A DNA stretch of 64,000 nucleotides from Candidatus Thiodiazotropha sp. (ex Myrtea sp. 'scaly one' KF741663). GTDB lineage: Bacteria > Pseudomonadota > Gammaproteobacteria > Chromatiales > Chromatiaceae. A program made the translations under genes and the position numbers. Positions 1-8,961 of this stretch are shown here, in pieces (positions within the stretch are counted from its first letter, which is position 1; each line of letters opens with the position of its first letter). The stretch covers positions 496,001 through 560,000 of the forward strand of contig JAHXIQ010000001.1 in NCBI GenBank assembly GCA_025655555.1, in the 5' to 3' direction. A model generated the notes under the pieces. It was not told the origin of the DNA. It saw only the letters and a program-made list of their open reading frames with translations, and made no database searches.

Positions 1-1057
1 CGACCAACACCAAAACAACGGTAATGATCCAGAAGCGTACGATGACACGGGGTTCCGGCCATCCCTTGAGTTCAAAGTGGTGATGTAATGGCGCCATGCG
101 GAAGATGCGTTTACCGGTCAGCTTATAAGAAGCCACCTGCAGCACGACCGAAACGGTCTCAACCACAAAGACCCCACCCATGATGAAGAGGACGATCTCC
201 TGGCGTACTGCAACCGCGACAACACCCAGTGCAGCGCCAAGGGCCAAAGCCCCAACGTCACCCATGAAGACCTGAGCGGGATAGGTGTTGAACCAGAGAA
301 AGCCGAGACCGGCGCCCACCAGTGCGGCACAGAAGACAATCAGTTCCCCCACGCCAGGCAGATAGGGAATCTTCAGGTAAGTGGCGAAATCCGCATGTCC
401 GGTAACATAGGCCATCATACCCAGCGCACCACCCACCATCACGGTAGGCAGGATCGCCAATCCGTCGAGCCCATCGGTGAGATTGACCGCGTTGGATGAC
501 CCCACAATCACCAAATAGCTGAAGAGCACGAAGACCGGCCCCCACTCGAGAGAGACATCCTTCAGATAGGGGATCAGCAGCGCTGTCTCTACCGAAGAAC
601 TGGCAGTGACGTAGAAAACAATCGATGCGCCCAAACCCGCCACCGACTGCCAAAAATATTTCCAACGGGCGGCCAGCCCTTTGGGATCGCTGAGCACCAA
701 TTTTTTATAGTCATCCACCAGGCCGATGAGACCGAAGGCCATGGTTACGATGAGAACGATCCAGACATAGCGATTGCTCAAATCTGACCAGAGCAATGTG
801 GAGATGGCGATGGCGACCAGGATCAATGCACCACCCATAGTCGGTGTGCCCGCCTTGGAGAAATGCGTCTCTGGACCGTCGTCACGAACTGTCTGACCGA
901 TCTGATGAAAACTAAGACGCCGGATCATCATCGGCCCCAGCAGCAACGAGATCAACAGTGCTGTCAGCACACCCAAAATGGTACGCAACGTCAGATACTG
1001 AAAGACACTGAATCCGCTGTCGAATTGAGTCAGCCAATTTGTCAGGTAGAGCAACAA
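1..1057 (-). CDS. mraY: Phospho-N-acetylmuramoyl-pentapeptide transferase MraY (3' end outside window)
   Basis: MraY is the integral membrane enzyme that transfers phospho-MurNAc-pentapeptide from UDP to undecaprenyl phosphate, giving lipid I. About 352 codons are visible, so only some eight C-terminal residues are missing compared with E. coli MraY (360). Family landmarks are clear: [18 protein letters not shown] near the N-terminus, LVDDYKK, the [11 protein letters not shown] block with catalytic Asp residues, and [17 protein letters not shown] in the last third. No ATG fits. The likely start is a TTG (or the next codon, also TTG) two bases after the murF stop, with GGGGAGGA overlapping the end of murF as ribosome binding site. 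Last visible gene of the dcw operon. Confidence 0.96.
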   Translation of the reverse strand, partial: MLLYLTNWLTQFDSGFSVFQYLTLRTILGVLTALLISLLLGPMMIRRLSFHQIGQTVRDDGPETHFSKAGTPTMGGALILVAIAISTLLWSDLSNRYVWIVLIVTMAFGLIGLVDDYKKLVLSDPKGLAARWKYFWQSVAGLGASIVFYVTASSSVETALLIPYLKDVSLEWGPVFVLFSYLVIVGSSNAVNLTDGLDGLAILPTVMVGGALGMMAYVTGHADFATYLKIPYLPGVGELIVFCAALVGAGLGFLWFNTYPAQVFMGDVGALALGAALGVVAVAVRQEIVLFIMGGVFVVETVSVVLQVASYKLTGKRIFRMAPLHHHFELKGWPEPRVIVRFWIITVVLVLV

Positions 1058-1059
1058 GT

Positions 1060-2427
1060 TCAGGTCCTCCCCATATCCATTAACTGCTGCAACACCCGTT
1101 CCATGCCGGCACTGCGTGAGCCTTTGATCAGCAACGTGTCGCCGGCCTTGGCATTCAATGCTAATTCATTGACCAGGTCCTCAATCCGTTGAAAGGACTT
1201 TGCACCCTCACCAAAGCTCTCAGCTGCGTGTGAGCTGAGGCTGCCCAGGGTGTAGAGATGCTCGATATCAGCCTGACGCGCCCGCTTACCGAGATCGGCG
1301 TGGAGGTCGACAGCCTCTTCACCCAGCTCCGCAAGATCTCCCAGCACTAACCACTGCCCACCGGGCGCCTCACGCAGGACCTGAATGGCAGCCTCCACGG
1401 AATCGGGATTCGCGTTGTAGGTATCGTCCACAAGTCGGAGACCACTGGCAGAGACACGGGTGCACAATCGGCCGTTGACCGGCTCCACCGAAGCCAAACC
1501 CCGCTGGATTTGTGAAATGGTGCAATTCATCGCCAGTGCGGCAGCAATGGCAGCCAGTGCATTGAGCAGATTATGTCGACCTGCCAATGCCAGCTCGATA
1601 TCAAAACTTGACTCCCGATAGGAGACCGTCATGTGGCTGCTGAAACCTGTGTCGGACCAACGTGTCACTGCCTGATTCAGATCGGTGCGCACCTGAGCCC
1701 GGGGTGATCCACCGAAGGAGATCATGCGCCGCTCACCCAAGAGCTGACGCCAGAGAGGAAAGTAGTCATCGTCCGCATTCAGCACTGCCACACCCTGGGG
1801 ATTGAGACCACTGAGAATCTCCCCTTTGGCCTGAGCCACGCCTTGCAGATCTCCGAATCCCTCAAGATGCGCTGCACCGGCATTGGTAATGACAGCCACA
1901 TCCGGCCGGGCAATCTGAGTCAGATAACCGATCTCTCCGGGATGGTTGGCCCCCATCTCGATGACAGCGAAGGACTCGTCCTGTAATTGGAGCAGTGTCA
2001 GAGGCAGGCCGATATCGTTATTCAGATTACCCGGCGTGGCCAACACCGGACCCCGCTGACCCAGGATAGCGGCAGTCAGTTCCTTGACCGTGGTCTTGCC
2101 GTTGCTGCCGGTAATACCAATCATCGGCACAGAGAAGCGGTCACGCCAAAGTGCGGCCAACCGGCCCAGCCCGAGCCTGGTATCGTCTACGCGAATCTGC
2201 GGTACATTTTCATCCCGCACCTCACTGACCATCAGTGCGGCGGCACCATTCTCAATAGCCTGGGGAATGAATCGATGTCCATCAAAATTCGGGCCTTTTA
2301 GCGCGACAAACAGATCGTCGGACTGCAGCGTCCGGGTATCGGTACTGACTGCACTGAAACTGACGTCTGCCCCGATCTGTACACTATCGAGTCTTTCTGT
2401 CACTTGCGAGAGAGACAGGCTGTTCAT
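1060..2427 (-). CDS. murF: UDP-MurNAc-tripeptide--D-alanyl-D-alanine ligase MurF
   Basis: MurF adds D-Ala-D-Ala to UDP-MurNAc-tripeptide in the cytoplasm, the last soluble step of the peptidoglycan precursor pathway. The protein (455 residues from the chosen start) shows the Mur ligase ATP loop [13 protein letters not shown], the [13 protein letters not shown]-terminal signature, [11 protein letters not shown] and the [11 protein letters not shown] motif of MurF. An in-frame ATG at 2445 gives six extra residues, but the ATG at 2427 forms an ATGA overlap with the murE stop and has GGGAGG just upstream, so I prefer it. The tight overlap on both sides indicates translational coupling within the dcw operon. 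Confidence 0.96.
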   Translation of the reverse strand: MNSLSLSQVTERLDSVQIGADVSFSAVSTDTRTLQSDDLFVALKGPNFDGHRFIPQAIENGAAALMVSEVRDENVPQIRVDDTRLGLGRLAALWRDRFSVPMIGITGSNGKTTVKELTAAILGQRGPVLATPGNLNNDIGLPLTLLQLQDESFAVIEMGANHPGEIGYLTQIARPDVAVITNAGAAHLEGFGDLQGVAQAKGEILSGLNPQGVAVLNADDDYFPLWRQLLGERRMISFGGSPRAQVRTDLNQAVTRWSDTGFSSHMTVSYRESSFDIELALAGRHNLLNALAAIAAALAMNCTISQIQRGLASVEPVNGRLCTRVSASGLRLVDDTYNANPDSVEAAIQVLREAPGGQWLVLGDLAELGEEAVDLHADLGKRARQADIEHLYTLGSLSSHAAESFGEGAKSFQRIEDLVNELALNAKAGDTLLIKGSRSAGMERVLQQLMDMGRT

Positions 2428-3965
2428 TCGCCAGCCTCCCGCCACTCGGCCAGTGCCGCAGTGACCTGCTCCCGGTCATCGAAATGCAGAACCTGCTCAC
2501 CGATCAGTTGATAGTCTTCATGCCCCTTCCCCGCAACCAACACCATGTCGCCCGGTCGGGCCATCTCAATAGCACGTCGGATGGCGAGTCCACGATCACC
2601 TTCAATCTGTGTCGCTTCAGGTTGATGCATACCCGCCAGAATCTGCTGGATAATTTCAGCGCTTGATTCACTGCGGGGATTGTCATCGGTAACGAAAACC
2701 ACATCCGCAAGTTGCTCCGCCAGGGCACCCATCTGAGGCCGCTTGCCCCGGTCCCTGTCACCTCCACAACCAAACACCACAAAAAGCCTGCCATCACAGT
2801 GGACACGTGTCGCCTGCAACGCTTTCTCCAGGGCATCCGGTGTATGTGCATAGTCGACAACCACTGAGGGTTTTTCATCACCAGTGAAAAGCTGCATACG
2901 CCCCGGCACGGTAGTGAGCTCCACCATGACGCGCAACGCTCTCGAAAGATCCCAGTCTCGTTGCAGTAATACCAACAACACTGCCAGCAGATTGGCTGCA
3001 TTGAAGCGGCCCAACAGGCGGGTCTTGAGTAGCCCCTCCCCACGATGAGTGGCGATACGGATTTCCATACCCTGTGTCGTGGGGGTGATCTCTATCGCAC
3101 GAGCCCAGCCGGACAATCCATCCGGTAGTTCCGCATCGGCTTTGAGAGAGTAAACCAGAGTCTCCACATCGTTCGATAGCACATTCAGCAGGCTAGCGCC
3201 CTGCGCATCATCGATATTAATTACCGCAGACTCTAGCCCCGGCATCTGAAACAGCCGCTGCTTGGCCGCCGCATAGTTCTCGAAGCTACCGTGATAATCG
3301 AAATGGTCGCGACTCAAATTAGTGAAGATGGCGCCTGTGAAATGAACGGCTGCAGCACGCCCTTGATCCAGCGCGTGAGAAGAGACCTCCATGCTGACTG
3401 TCTTCGCACCACCCAGCCACATCTCTGTCAACAGCCGTTGGACCGTCACTGCGTCTGGCGTGGTAAACCCCGTACTTTCCAGTGCAGAGGGGAATCCATA
3501 GCCCAGCGTTCCCATGATCCCGCAGGGTCCGTCATTCTGCAGCGCCTGCGCTAGCAACTGGCAAACGCTGGTTTTACCGTTGGTGCCAGTCACGCCGAAT
3601 ACCGTCAGATGCTGGCTGGGATCACCATAGAAGCGTGCTGCAATCTCACTGATGTGTACCGAGAGTTTCGGCATTGCCAACAGCGGAAAACCCTCTTTAA
3701 TCAAATCTGCCGCCAGTTGGTCACCCTCTGCATTATCGGGCTCCCACAGAATCACCTCGGCACCCTGCGCCATGGCCTGACGCGCAAAAGCCAGGCCGTG
3801 ATGACGGGTGCCCGTACAGGCAAGAAAGATCGCACCGTCAACCACCTGTCGGCTATCCAGCGTCAGACTTGTCACCTCACAATCCTGCCCGGGCGGGACA
3901 GGCAACAGGCCTGCCAGCAATCCGCTGAGCGTCGGCTGCGCTGGCGTCTGTTCAGCCGCCATCAT
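2424..3965 (-). CDS. murE: UDP-MurNAc-L-Ala-D-Glu--diaminopimelate ligase MurE
   Basis: MurE adds the third stem residue to UDP-MurNAc-dipeptide. At 513 residues it has typical length. Visible motifs are the ATP loop GVTGTNGKTSVCQ, TTPDAVTVQ, the VSSHALDQGR block, FTNLSRDHFDYHGSFE (the Lys/His region that holds the carbamylated lysine in the family), VVDYAHTPDALEKAL and DDNPRSESS. The DNPR tetrad is the family signature for meso-diaminopimelate selection, as expected in a Gram-negative. Two consecutive ATG codons are available at the start; the first overlaps the ftsI stop. Confidence 0.97.
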   Translation of the reverse strand: MMAAEQTPAQPTLSGLLAGLLPVPPGQDCEVTSLTLDSRQVVDGAIFLACTGTRHHGLAFARQAMAQGAEVILWEPDNAEGDQLAADLIKEGFPLLAMPKLSVHISEIAARFYGDPSQHLTVFGVTGTNGKTSVCQLLAQALQNDGPCGIMGTLGYGFPSALESTGFTTPDAVTVQRLLTEMWLGGAKTVSMEVSSHALDQGRAAAVHFTGAIFTNLSRDHFDYHGSFENYAAAKQRLFQMPGLESAVINIDDAQGASLLNVLSNDVETLVYSLKADAELPDGLSGWARAIEITPTTQGMEIRIATHRGEGLLKTRLLGRFNAANLLAVLLVLLQRDWDLSRALRVMVELTTVPGRMQLFTGDEKPSVVVDYAHTPDALEKALQATRVHCDGRLFVVFGCGGDRDRGKRPQMGALAEQLADVVFVTDDNPRSESSAEIIQQILAGMHQPEATQIEGDRGLAIRRAIEMARPGDMVLVAGKGHEDYQLIGEQVLHFDDREQVTAALAEWREAGE

Positions 3966-5698
3966 CCCTTATCTCCCAGACGGGCCATCAGGGTGTTTTC
4001 CTGCCAAGGCTTATCCGGTGCAATATTCATCAAACGCAACGCACCGCTCATCACCTTGGAAAAGACCGGAGCAGCCACCAGACCACCGTAGTAATCCTCA
4101 CCGCCTGGCTCGTCGATGATGACCGCCATCACCAAACGGGGATCACTGGCCGGTGCCATGCCGACGAACAGCGAGAGATACTTGTCCTCTGCATAGCCAC
4201 CCGCCACCGCCTTCTTGGCAGTGCCGGTTTTGCCTGCAACACGGTAGCCGGGGATGGCTGCCAATGGCGCAGAACCTTCACCACTGACCACGGTCTCGAG
4301 CATCTTCACCACCGCACGTGCGGTACGCTTGCGCAGCACACGTTCACCCTCGGGCAAATGCTCGAGTTTGAGCAAGGAGACCGGCATTCGTATACCGTCG
4401 TTGGCCAGCACCGCATAGGCGCGTGCCAGCTGGAGCGGAGTTACGGAGAGGCCGTAGCCAAAGGAGAGGGTTGCCTGCTCAAAAGGCGACCATTCTGAAA
4501 AATAGGGCAGCCGACCGCTCGACTCACCGGGGAAGCTGCTACCCGTGGTCTCACCAAAGCCGAACCTGGAGTAGACCTTCCAGAGGGTCTCTGGCTCCAT
4601 CGAGAGCGCAATCTTGCTGGCCCCCACATTGCTCGACTTACGCAGCACGGCAGCCACGTCAATCATGCCGTAGTTGCGATGATCCCGCACAAGGTAGCGG
4701 CCGACTTTCATCTGGCCAGGCCTGACATCGATAGGTGAATCTGGCTTGATATGCCCGTTCTCCAAGGCTGCTGCCACGGTGAATGGCTTCATGGTTGAAC
4801 CCGCCTCGAAGACATCGGTCACTGCCCGATTGCGCAGACGGCTGACCCGATTGCCGCGGGGCGCATTGGGGTTATAGGAAGGACTATTGACCATGGCCAG
4901 AATTTCACCGCTGCGGGTATCGAGAATCACAGCAGAACCGGAACGTGCATGGTGTTTGTTGACCGCCGCCTTTAGCTCACGATAAGCAAGAAACTGCAAC
5001 CGTCTGTCTAGACTGGTCACAAGATCTCGTCCCTGCGCTGGGCTCTGGATATTCTCAACCTGCTCAACCACGCGACCTTTGCCGTCCTTGATGACACGTT
5101 TAGCACCGGCAGTCCCACTCAGCCACTCGTCGTAAAGCAGTTCCAATCCTTCCTGTCCCTGATCATCAATATTGGTAAAGCCCACCATGTGCGCCACCAC
5201 TTCCCCACTGGGATAGAAGCGACGGAACTCGGGCAATAGATCGATTCCCTCCAAGTCCAGTTTCTGCACTGCATCTGCCAAATCAGGGTTGATTCGACGT
5301 TGCAAATAGACGAAGCCACGGTCACTGGCAAGCACACGACGCAGACGATCCGGATCCAGGTTCAGGGTCGAAGCCAGAGCGCCTATAGTTTGTGCATCCC
5401 CCTGTAGTTTTCTGGGATTGGCCGTCACACTTTTGACCGGCGTGCTGATGGCCAGGGGTTCACCGTTTCGATCCGTGATCATGCCCCGGCTGGCGCTCAC
5501 CGACATGACCCGAAGATAGCGACGTTCACCCTGCTCCTGAAGAAAGGCAGTCTCGATAACCTGCCGGTCGATCGATTGCCAAACCAGTGAGGCACAGGCA
5601 AGCACCATCACCACAAGCACGGTGATACGCCGAGCCCGGTAACTCGGTACCCGCTTGATCTCTGCCTGTTGACCTTTTTTACGTTTCGCGCTCGCCAT
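3962..5698 (-). CDS. ftsI: Septal peptidoglycan transpeptidase FtsI (PBP3)
   Basis: FtsI is the class B penicillin-binding protein that cross-links septal peptidoglycan with FtsW. The 578-residue product has a short basic cytoplasmic N-terminus, one membrane segment (about residues 25-45, ITVLVVMVLACASLVWQSI), a pedestal domain and the transpeptidase domain. The three active-site motifs are visible: STMK (SxxK, nucleophile Ser), SSN (SxN) and KTGTAKK (KTG). It begins two bases after the ftsL stop and overlaps murE by four bases, the usual gammaproteobacterial order. Confidence 0.97.
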   Translation of the reverse strand: MASAKRKKGQQAEIKRVPSYRARRITVLVVMVLACASLVWQSIDRQVIETAFLQEQGERRYLRVMSVSASRGMITDRNGEPLAISTPVKSVTANPRKLQGDAQTIGALASTLNLDPDRLRRVLASDRGFVYLQRRINPDLADAVQKLDLEGIDLLPEFRRFYPSGEVVAHMVGFTNIDDQGQEGLELLYDEWLSGTAGAKRVIKDGKGRVVEQVENIQSPAQGRDLVTSLDRRLQFLAYRELKAAVNKHHARSGSAVILDTRSGEILAMVNSPSYNPNAPRGNRVSRLRNRAVTDVFEAGSTMKPFTVAAALENGHIKPDSPIDVRPGQMKVGRYLVRDHRNYGMIDVAAVLRKSSNVGASKIALSMEPETLWKVYSRFGFGETTGSSFPGESSGRLPYFSEWSPFEQATLSFGYGLSVTPLQLARAYAVLANDGIRMPVSLLKLEHLPEGERVLRKRTARAVVKMLETVVSGEGSAPLAAIPGYRVAGKTGTAKKAVAGGYAEDKYLSLFVGMAPASDPRLVMAVIIDEPGGEDYYGGLVAAPVFSKVMSGALRLMNIAPDKPWQENTLMARLGDKG

Positions 5699-5700
5699 GT

Positions 5701-5973
5701 TCAGCGCCTGATTACCACAACTTCATTAACACCGGGCAGGTGCATCAGTAACCTGTCCCGCGCCTGTTTTTCAATCTCTGAATGGGTTGCCAGCGTGCTC
5801 TCTTCCAGCTGCAGCCGACCCCACTCAACACCCAACCTTTCCTTTTCTGCCTGCAATGCCTGCAAACCGACAAAATGCCGACGGCTAAGGTACTTGCTGT
5901 AGACAACAGAAACCGCCGATCCCACCACGGCAACCAGCAACAAGCCAATTAACCAATGTCGCGTCAGATTCAT
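5701..5973 (-). CDS. ftsL: Cell division protein FtsL
   Basis: A 90-residue bitopic protein with one hydrophobic segment at residues 7-26 ([20 protein letters not shown]) followed by a heptad-rich periplasmic helix ([20 protein letters not shown]), the architecture of FtsL, which joins FtsB and FtsQ to activate FtsWI. Sequence conservation in this family is poor, so the assignment rests on size, architecture and position between rsmH and ftsI. Its ATG overlaps the rsmH stop (ATGA). Confidence 0.92.
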   Translation of the reverse strand: MNLTRHWLIGLLLVAVVGSAVSVVYSKYLSRRHFVGLQALQAEKERLGVEWGRLQLEESTLATHSEIEKQARDRLLMHLPGVNEVVVIRR

Positions 5974-6899
5974 GCCAGTCGCTCCGCCACGCGTAACACT
6001 GCACTGCGTGCGCGTGGATTGGCCTCAATCTCTACCGCATCCGGTGAGATCGCTTTGCCTATCAGTCTTAGACGGGGCTGAAGCTGATCCTGTCGCACCG
6101 GCACACCAGGTGGAAAGCGATCCCCCTTAGCCTGATCTCTCATAAATCGCTTGATGATCCGATCTTCCAATGAGTGGAAACTGATCACCACCAACCGGCC
6201 ACCCAGTGCCAACACATCAAGCACCTGAGTCAGGCAGGTCTTGATTGCATCCAGCTCTCCATTGATATGAATACGAATCGCCTGAAAACTCCGGGTTGCA
6301 GGATGCTTGCCTTTTTCCCAGGAGGGATTGGCCTTGCTCACCAGTTCAGCCAGCCGTGCGGTTGTTGTGATTGGGCTTTCCGCCCTCGCCTCCACGATGG
6401 CGCGAGCAATACGTTTCGCATGCCGCTCCTCTCCATAGGTCTTCAATACACCGGCGATCTCACCGGCCTCTGCTCTGGCAAGCCATGTCGCTGCCGACTC
6501 ACCCTGCGAGGTATCCATACGCATATCCAAGGGCCCATCCTTGCCGAAGCTAAAACCACGCTCCGATTGATCCAGTTGCGGGGAGGAGACCCCCAAGTCG
6601 AGTAAGATTCCATCAACCCGGCCCATCACGCCCACCTGTTCGGCAATTTCTCCCAACATGGCAAAACTGCCATGTACGATGTTGAAACGTGAATCGTCTG
6701 CAAACATCTGTTCTCCGTAGGCTACTGCCTGTGGATCCCTGTCGATTGCAATCAGCTGACCTTCTTGTCCAAGCCCTTCCAATATCAGGCGACTATGCCC
6801 TCCCCGTCCAAAAGTGCCGTCCAGATAGATACCCGCCGGGTTGATGTTCAGCGCCTCAATCGAGGGCTGCAGCAAAACAGAGAGATGCGCCGGCTGCAT
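5970..6899 (-). CDS. rsmH: 16S rRNA (cytosine-1402-N4)-methyltransferase RsmH
   Basis: RsmH (MraW) methylates N4 of C1402 of 16S rRNA using S-adenosylmethionine. From the start chosen here it is 309 residues, close to E. coli (313). Motifs: [13 protein letters not shown] at the start, [12 protein letters not shown] (SAM binding), [33 protein letters not shown] and [13 protein letters not shown]. An upstream in-frame start at 6986 would lie deep inside mraZ. The ATG at 6899 forms a one-base TGATG overlap with the mraZ stop and yields the family N-terminus, so it is preferred. Confidence 0.96.
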   Translation of the reverse strand: MQPAHLSVLLQPSIEALNINPAGIYLDGTFGRGGHSRLILEGLGQEGQLIAIDRDPQAVAYGEQMFADDSRFNIVHGSFAMLGEIAEQVGVMGRVDGILLDLGVSSPQLDQSERGFSFGKDGPLDMRMDTSQGESAATWLARAEAGEIAGVLKTYGEERHAKRIARAIVEARAESPITTTARLAELVSKANPSWEKGKHPATRSFQAIRIHINGELDAIKTCLTQVLDVLALGGRLVVISFHSLEDRIIKRFMRDQAKGDRFPPGVPVRQDQLQPRLRLIGKAISPDAVEIEANPRARSAVLRVAERLA

Positions 6900-7354
6900 C
6901 AGATCGAGATCGACTTGAAATCGTCCGGCAGATCGAGATCGTTCAAATCGATCTTCTGCAACCAGGCGTCCTGTCTCGCGTTCCAAATCTCCTCGTCCCA
7001 GAGTTCGAACTTGTTAATCTGGCCCACCAGGGCAACTTTTTTGTCGAGCTTGGCGAACTTGCGCAATTCCTGTGGGAGTAAAATTCTGCCCTGACCGTCC
7101 ATGTCAATTTCATGTGCATTACCGATGTAGAGCCGCTGCAGATTGCGTGCGGCCTCATCGAATGAGGGTAATGCCTTGAGCTTCTCTTCGATTTCAAGCC
7201 AAATGGGCTTGGGATAGATCAGGAGACAACGGTCCTTATCAACGGTAATCACCAATTCGGAGGCACAGGACTCCACCAACCGGTCGCGATAGCGAGTCGG
7301 TATGGCAATACGCCCTTTGGTATCCAAATTGAGTGATGAAGCCCCGCGAAACAA
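6899..7354 (-). CDS. mraZ: Division/cell wall cluster transcriptional repressor MraZ
   Basis: MraZ is an AbrB-fold, ring-forming DNA-binding protein that represses its own promoter at the head of the dcw cluster. The 151-residue product has both SpoVT/AbrB repeats: [18 protein letters not shown] near the N-terminus and [16 protein letters not shown] in the middle, followed by [17 protein letters not shown]. The start is a TTG giving [11 protein letters not shown], which matches the family N-terminus exactly, with GGGGGG eight bases upstream. Promoter and repeat operator lie directly upstream (7378-7441). Confidence 0.96.
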   Translation of the reverse strand: MFRGASSLNLDTKGRIAIPTRYRDRLVESCASELVITVDKDRCLLIYPKPIWLEIEEKLKALPSFDEAARNLQRLYIGNAHEIDMDGQGRILLPQELRKFAKLDKKVALVGQINKFELWDEEIWNARQDAWLQKIDLNDLDLPDDFKSISI

Positions 7355-7377
7355 ACCAACCCCCCGGACAGAATCCT

Positions 7378-7441
7378 CTCCCTAATTTTCCACATTCTTC
7401 CACTTCTCACCATATTAGGTCCCGGATTCACCACTTGTCAA
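7378..7441 (-). promoter_or_regulatory. mraZ promoter with overlapping MraZ-type repeat operator
   Basis: Read on the minus strand, TTGACA (7441-7436) and TAATAT (7417-7412) are separated by 18 bases, a strong sigma-70 promoter. Immediately downstream and overlapping the -10 are repeats with an exact 10-base period: TGGTG at 7412, TGGAA at 7402, TGGAA at 7392 and GGGAG at 7382. E. coli MraZ is known to bind TGGG-type repeats with this spacing at the mra promoter. Autorepression of the dcw operon is therefore inferred. Confidence 0.85.
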
Positions 7442-7590
7442 GGAACAGATCACAAAAATGCTTTAATGCTCAGTGAGTTACGAACGTTTTCTTGGGCAAA
7501 AAATACCCATCACATCCACTGCAAATACAGTGATATGACATCAGAACCTAAAGTAATTTATTAAGATCTGAGCTGTGAGATGAAAAGTGG

Positions 7591-7614
7591 TGGAAGATTG
7601 TGGAAGAGGTGGGA
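7591..7614 (+). promoter_or_regulatory. Second MraZ-box-like repeat, opposite orientation, at the rnpB 3' end
   Basis: On the plus strand TGGAA occurs at 7591 and 7601 and TGGGA at 7610, a 10/9-base period. The stretch TGGAAGATTGTGGAAG differs at only one position from the corresponding stretch of the mraZ operator (7402-7387). It lies where the RNase P RNA gene ends, about 250 bp upstream of mraZ. Binding by MraZ is only inferred from similarity. Confidence 0.4.
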
Positions 7615-7956
7615 GCCGGCCGGTAAGCCGGGTTCTGTCGTGGACAGTCATTCATCTGGGATGCGTGTCACCACACACCTCAAGCAACCTACCCGGGAAC
7701 CATGCGGGCCGCACAATGTTCCCCTATTTGGTCTTGCTCCGAGTGGGGTTTGCCCTGCCACTTCTGTTGCCAGAAGCGCGGTGCGCTCTTACCGCACCAT
7801 TTCACCCTTACCTCGGCCCGAAGGCCGCTGGCGGTATATTTTCTGTGGCACTTTCCGTAGGCTTGCGCCTCCCAGGCGTTACCTGGCACTCTGCCCTATG
7901 GAGCCCGGACTTTCCTCTGCTACACGGATGCAGCAGCGACTGCCTGGCCGACTCCC
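7609..7956 (-). ncRNA. rnpB: RNase P RNA (M1 RNA, type A)
   Basis: Catalytic RNA that trims the 5' leader of tRNA precursors. On the minus strand the conserved blocks appear in order: GAGGAAAGTCCGGGCTCC (CR-I), CAGGGTGCCAGGTAACGCC-like segment near 7890, GAGGTAAGGGTGAAA, GGTAAGAGCGCACCG, GGAGCAAGACCAAATAGGGG and the terminal GACAGAACCCGGCTTA. The closing helix P1 is formed by GGGAGTCGGCC at 7956-7946 and GGCCGGCTCCC at 7621-7611, which fixes both ends. A sigma-70 promoter lies just upstream. Confidence 0.97.
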
Positions 7957-7963
7957 GCAGCAG

Positions 7964-7992
7964 ACTCTAGGTCTTATCCCCACACGACGCAA
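7964..7992 (-). promoter_or_regulatory. rnpB promoter
   Basis: Minus-strand TTGCGT (7992-7987) and TAGAGT (7969-7964) are separated by 17 bases; the predicted start falls about 7 bases downstream, at the first base of the P1 helix of the RNase P RNA. It begins just after the egtD stop, so rnpB is expressed from its own promoter. Confidence 0.65.
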
Positions 7993-7998
7993 GCAGAA

Positions 7999-8961
7999 TC
8001 AATTTTTTGCTACATCAAACAGATAGATTGCGAACAGTCTCTGCCTATCCAACCAGTGACATCTGGCTTTGAACCCTGCCTGCCCAGCCAATGAGAGAAA
8101 TTCATCTGGTGCATACTTATAAGAACTCTCCGTGTGCAAGGTTTCTCCTTCCCTGAACTGGAAGCTTTGTCCGTTCACCCTGACCCTCTGAAGTTGCCGA
8201 CTAACCAAGTGCATCTCGATTCGGCCTGCATCCTGATTGTAATAGGCCTGATGAGCGAAAGTGTCTGGATCTAAATCCGCATCCAACTCACGACGGATAC
8301 GATACAGAAGATTCAGATTAAACTCGGCGGTCACACCTGCCGCATCATTGTATGCGGCGTCCAGTATCTCCGAGGGTTTCTTGGTGTCCACGCCGATTAA
8401 AAGCATCCCTTCTTCACCGAGCGCCTTTTGCACCATTTTGAGAAATAACAATGCCTCGACCGGTTCGAAGTTACCCAGGCTTGAACCCGGGAAGAAGGCA
8501 AGACGGCGTCCCTCTGGCAACGTGCTCGGCAGGGGCAAAGAATGAGTGTAATCAACACAGACCGCATGCACCGGCAACCAGGGAAAATCCATTACCAGAT
8601 CGTGGGCTGCACCCTTGAGATAGTCACAAGAGATATCCATCGGCACATAGGCGGAGGGCTCCAATGCCTCCAATAGCAGCCTGACCTTCGCTGCATTACC
8701 CGCACCAGGTTCGATCAGAATTCGCTGACGGCCGGTATGCGCCTCGATCTCCTCAGCCACCTGAAGGAGCATCGCCCGCTCCACATCCGGCAGATAGTAC
8801 TCCGGCTGACGGCAGATGGCATCGAATAACTCAGAGCCACGTTCGTCGTAGAAGAACTTGGGCGGTATCGATTTCTGCGTTCGAGATAATCCACTGATCA
8901 CCGCCTCATGCAGACTGAGACCCTCAGGCTTGAGATCATGAAAAGTGATCCTGGCAGTCAT
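7999..8961 (-). CDS. egtD: L-histidine N-alpha-methyltransferase EgtD (ergothioneine biosynthesis)
   Basis: EgtD trimethylates L-histidine with S-adenosylmethionine to give hercynine, first step of ergothioneine synthesis. The 320-residue protein shows the family features: KSIPPKFFYDERGSELFDAI near residue 35, PEYYLPDVERAML, the SAM loop IEPGAGNAAKVRLLLEAL, PMDISCDYL, FFPGSSLGNFEP, LLIGVDTKK, and YNDAAGVTAEFNLNLL, which carries histidine-binding residues. Its ATG overlaps the egtB stop by one base (TGATG), so the two are translated as a unit. No egtA or egtC is visible nearby. Confidence 0.94.
   Translation of the reverse strand: MTARITFHDLKPEGLSLHEAVISGLSRTQKSIPPKFFYDERGSELFDAICRQPEYYLPDVERAMLLQVAEEIEAHTGRQRILIEPGAGNAAKVRLLLEALEPSAYVPMDISCDYLKGAAHDLVMDFPWLPVHAVCVDYTHSLPLPSTLPEGRRLAFFPGSSLGNFEPVEALLFLKMVQKALGEEGMLLIGVDTKKPSEILDAAYNDAAGVTAEFNLNLLYRIRRELDADLDPDTFAHQAYYNQDAGRIEMHLVSRQLQRVRVNGQSFQFREGETLHTESSYKYAPDEFLSLAGQAGFKARCHWLDRQRLFAIYLFDVAKN

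Noticed and set aside
7580-8026. Open frames of 127-148 codons across the rnpB locus
   Set aside because: The DNA matches the conserved blocks and P1 helix of RNase P RNA; the frames are chance readings of the complement of an RNA gene.
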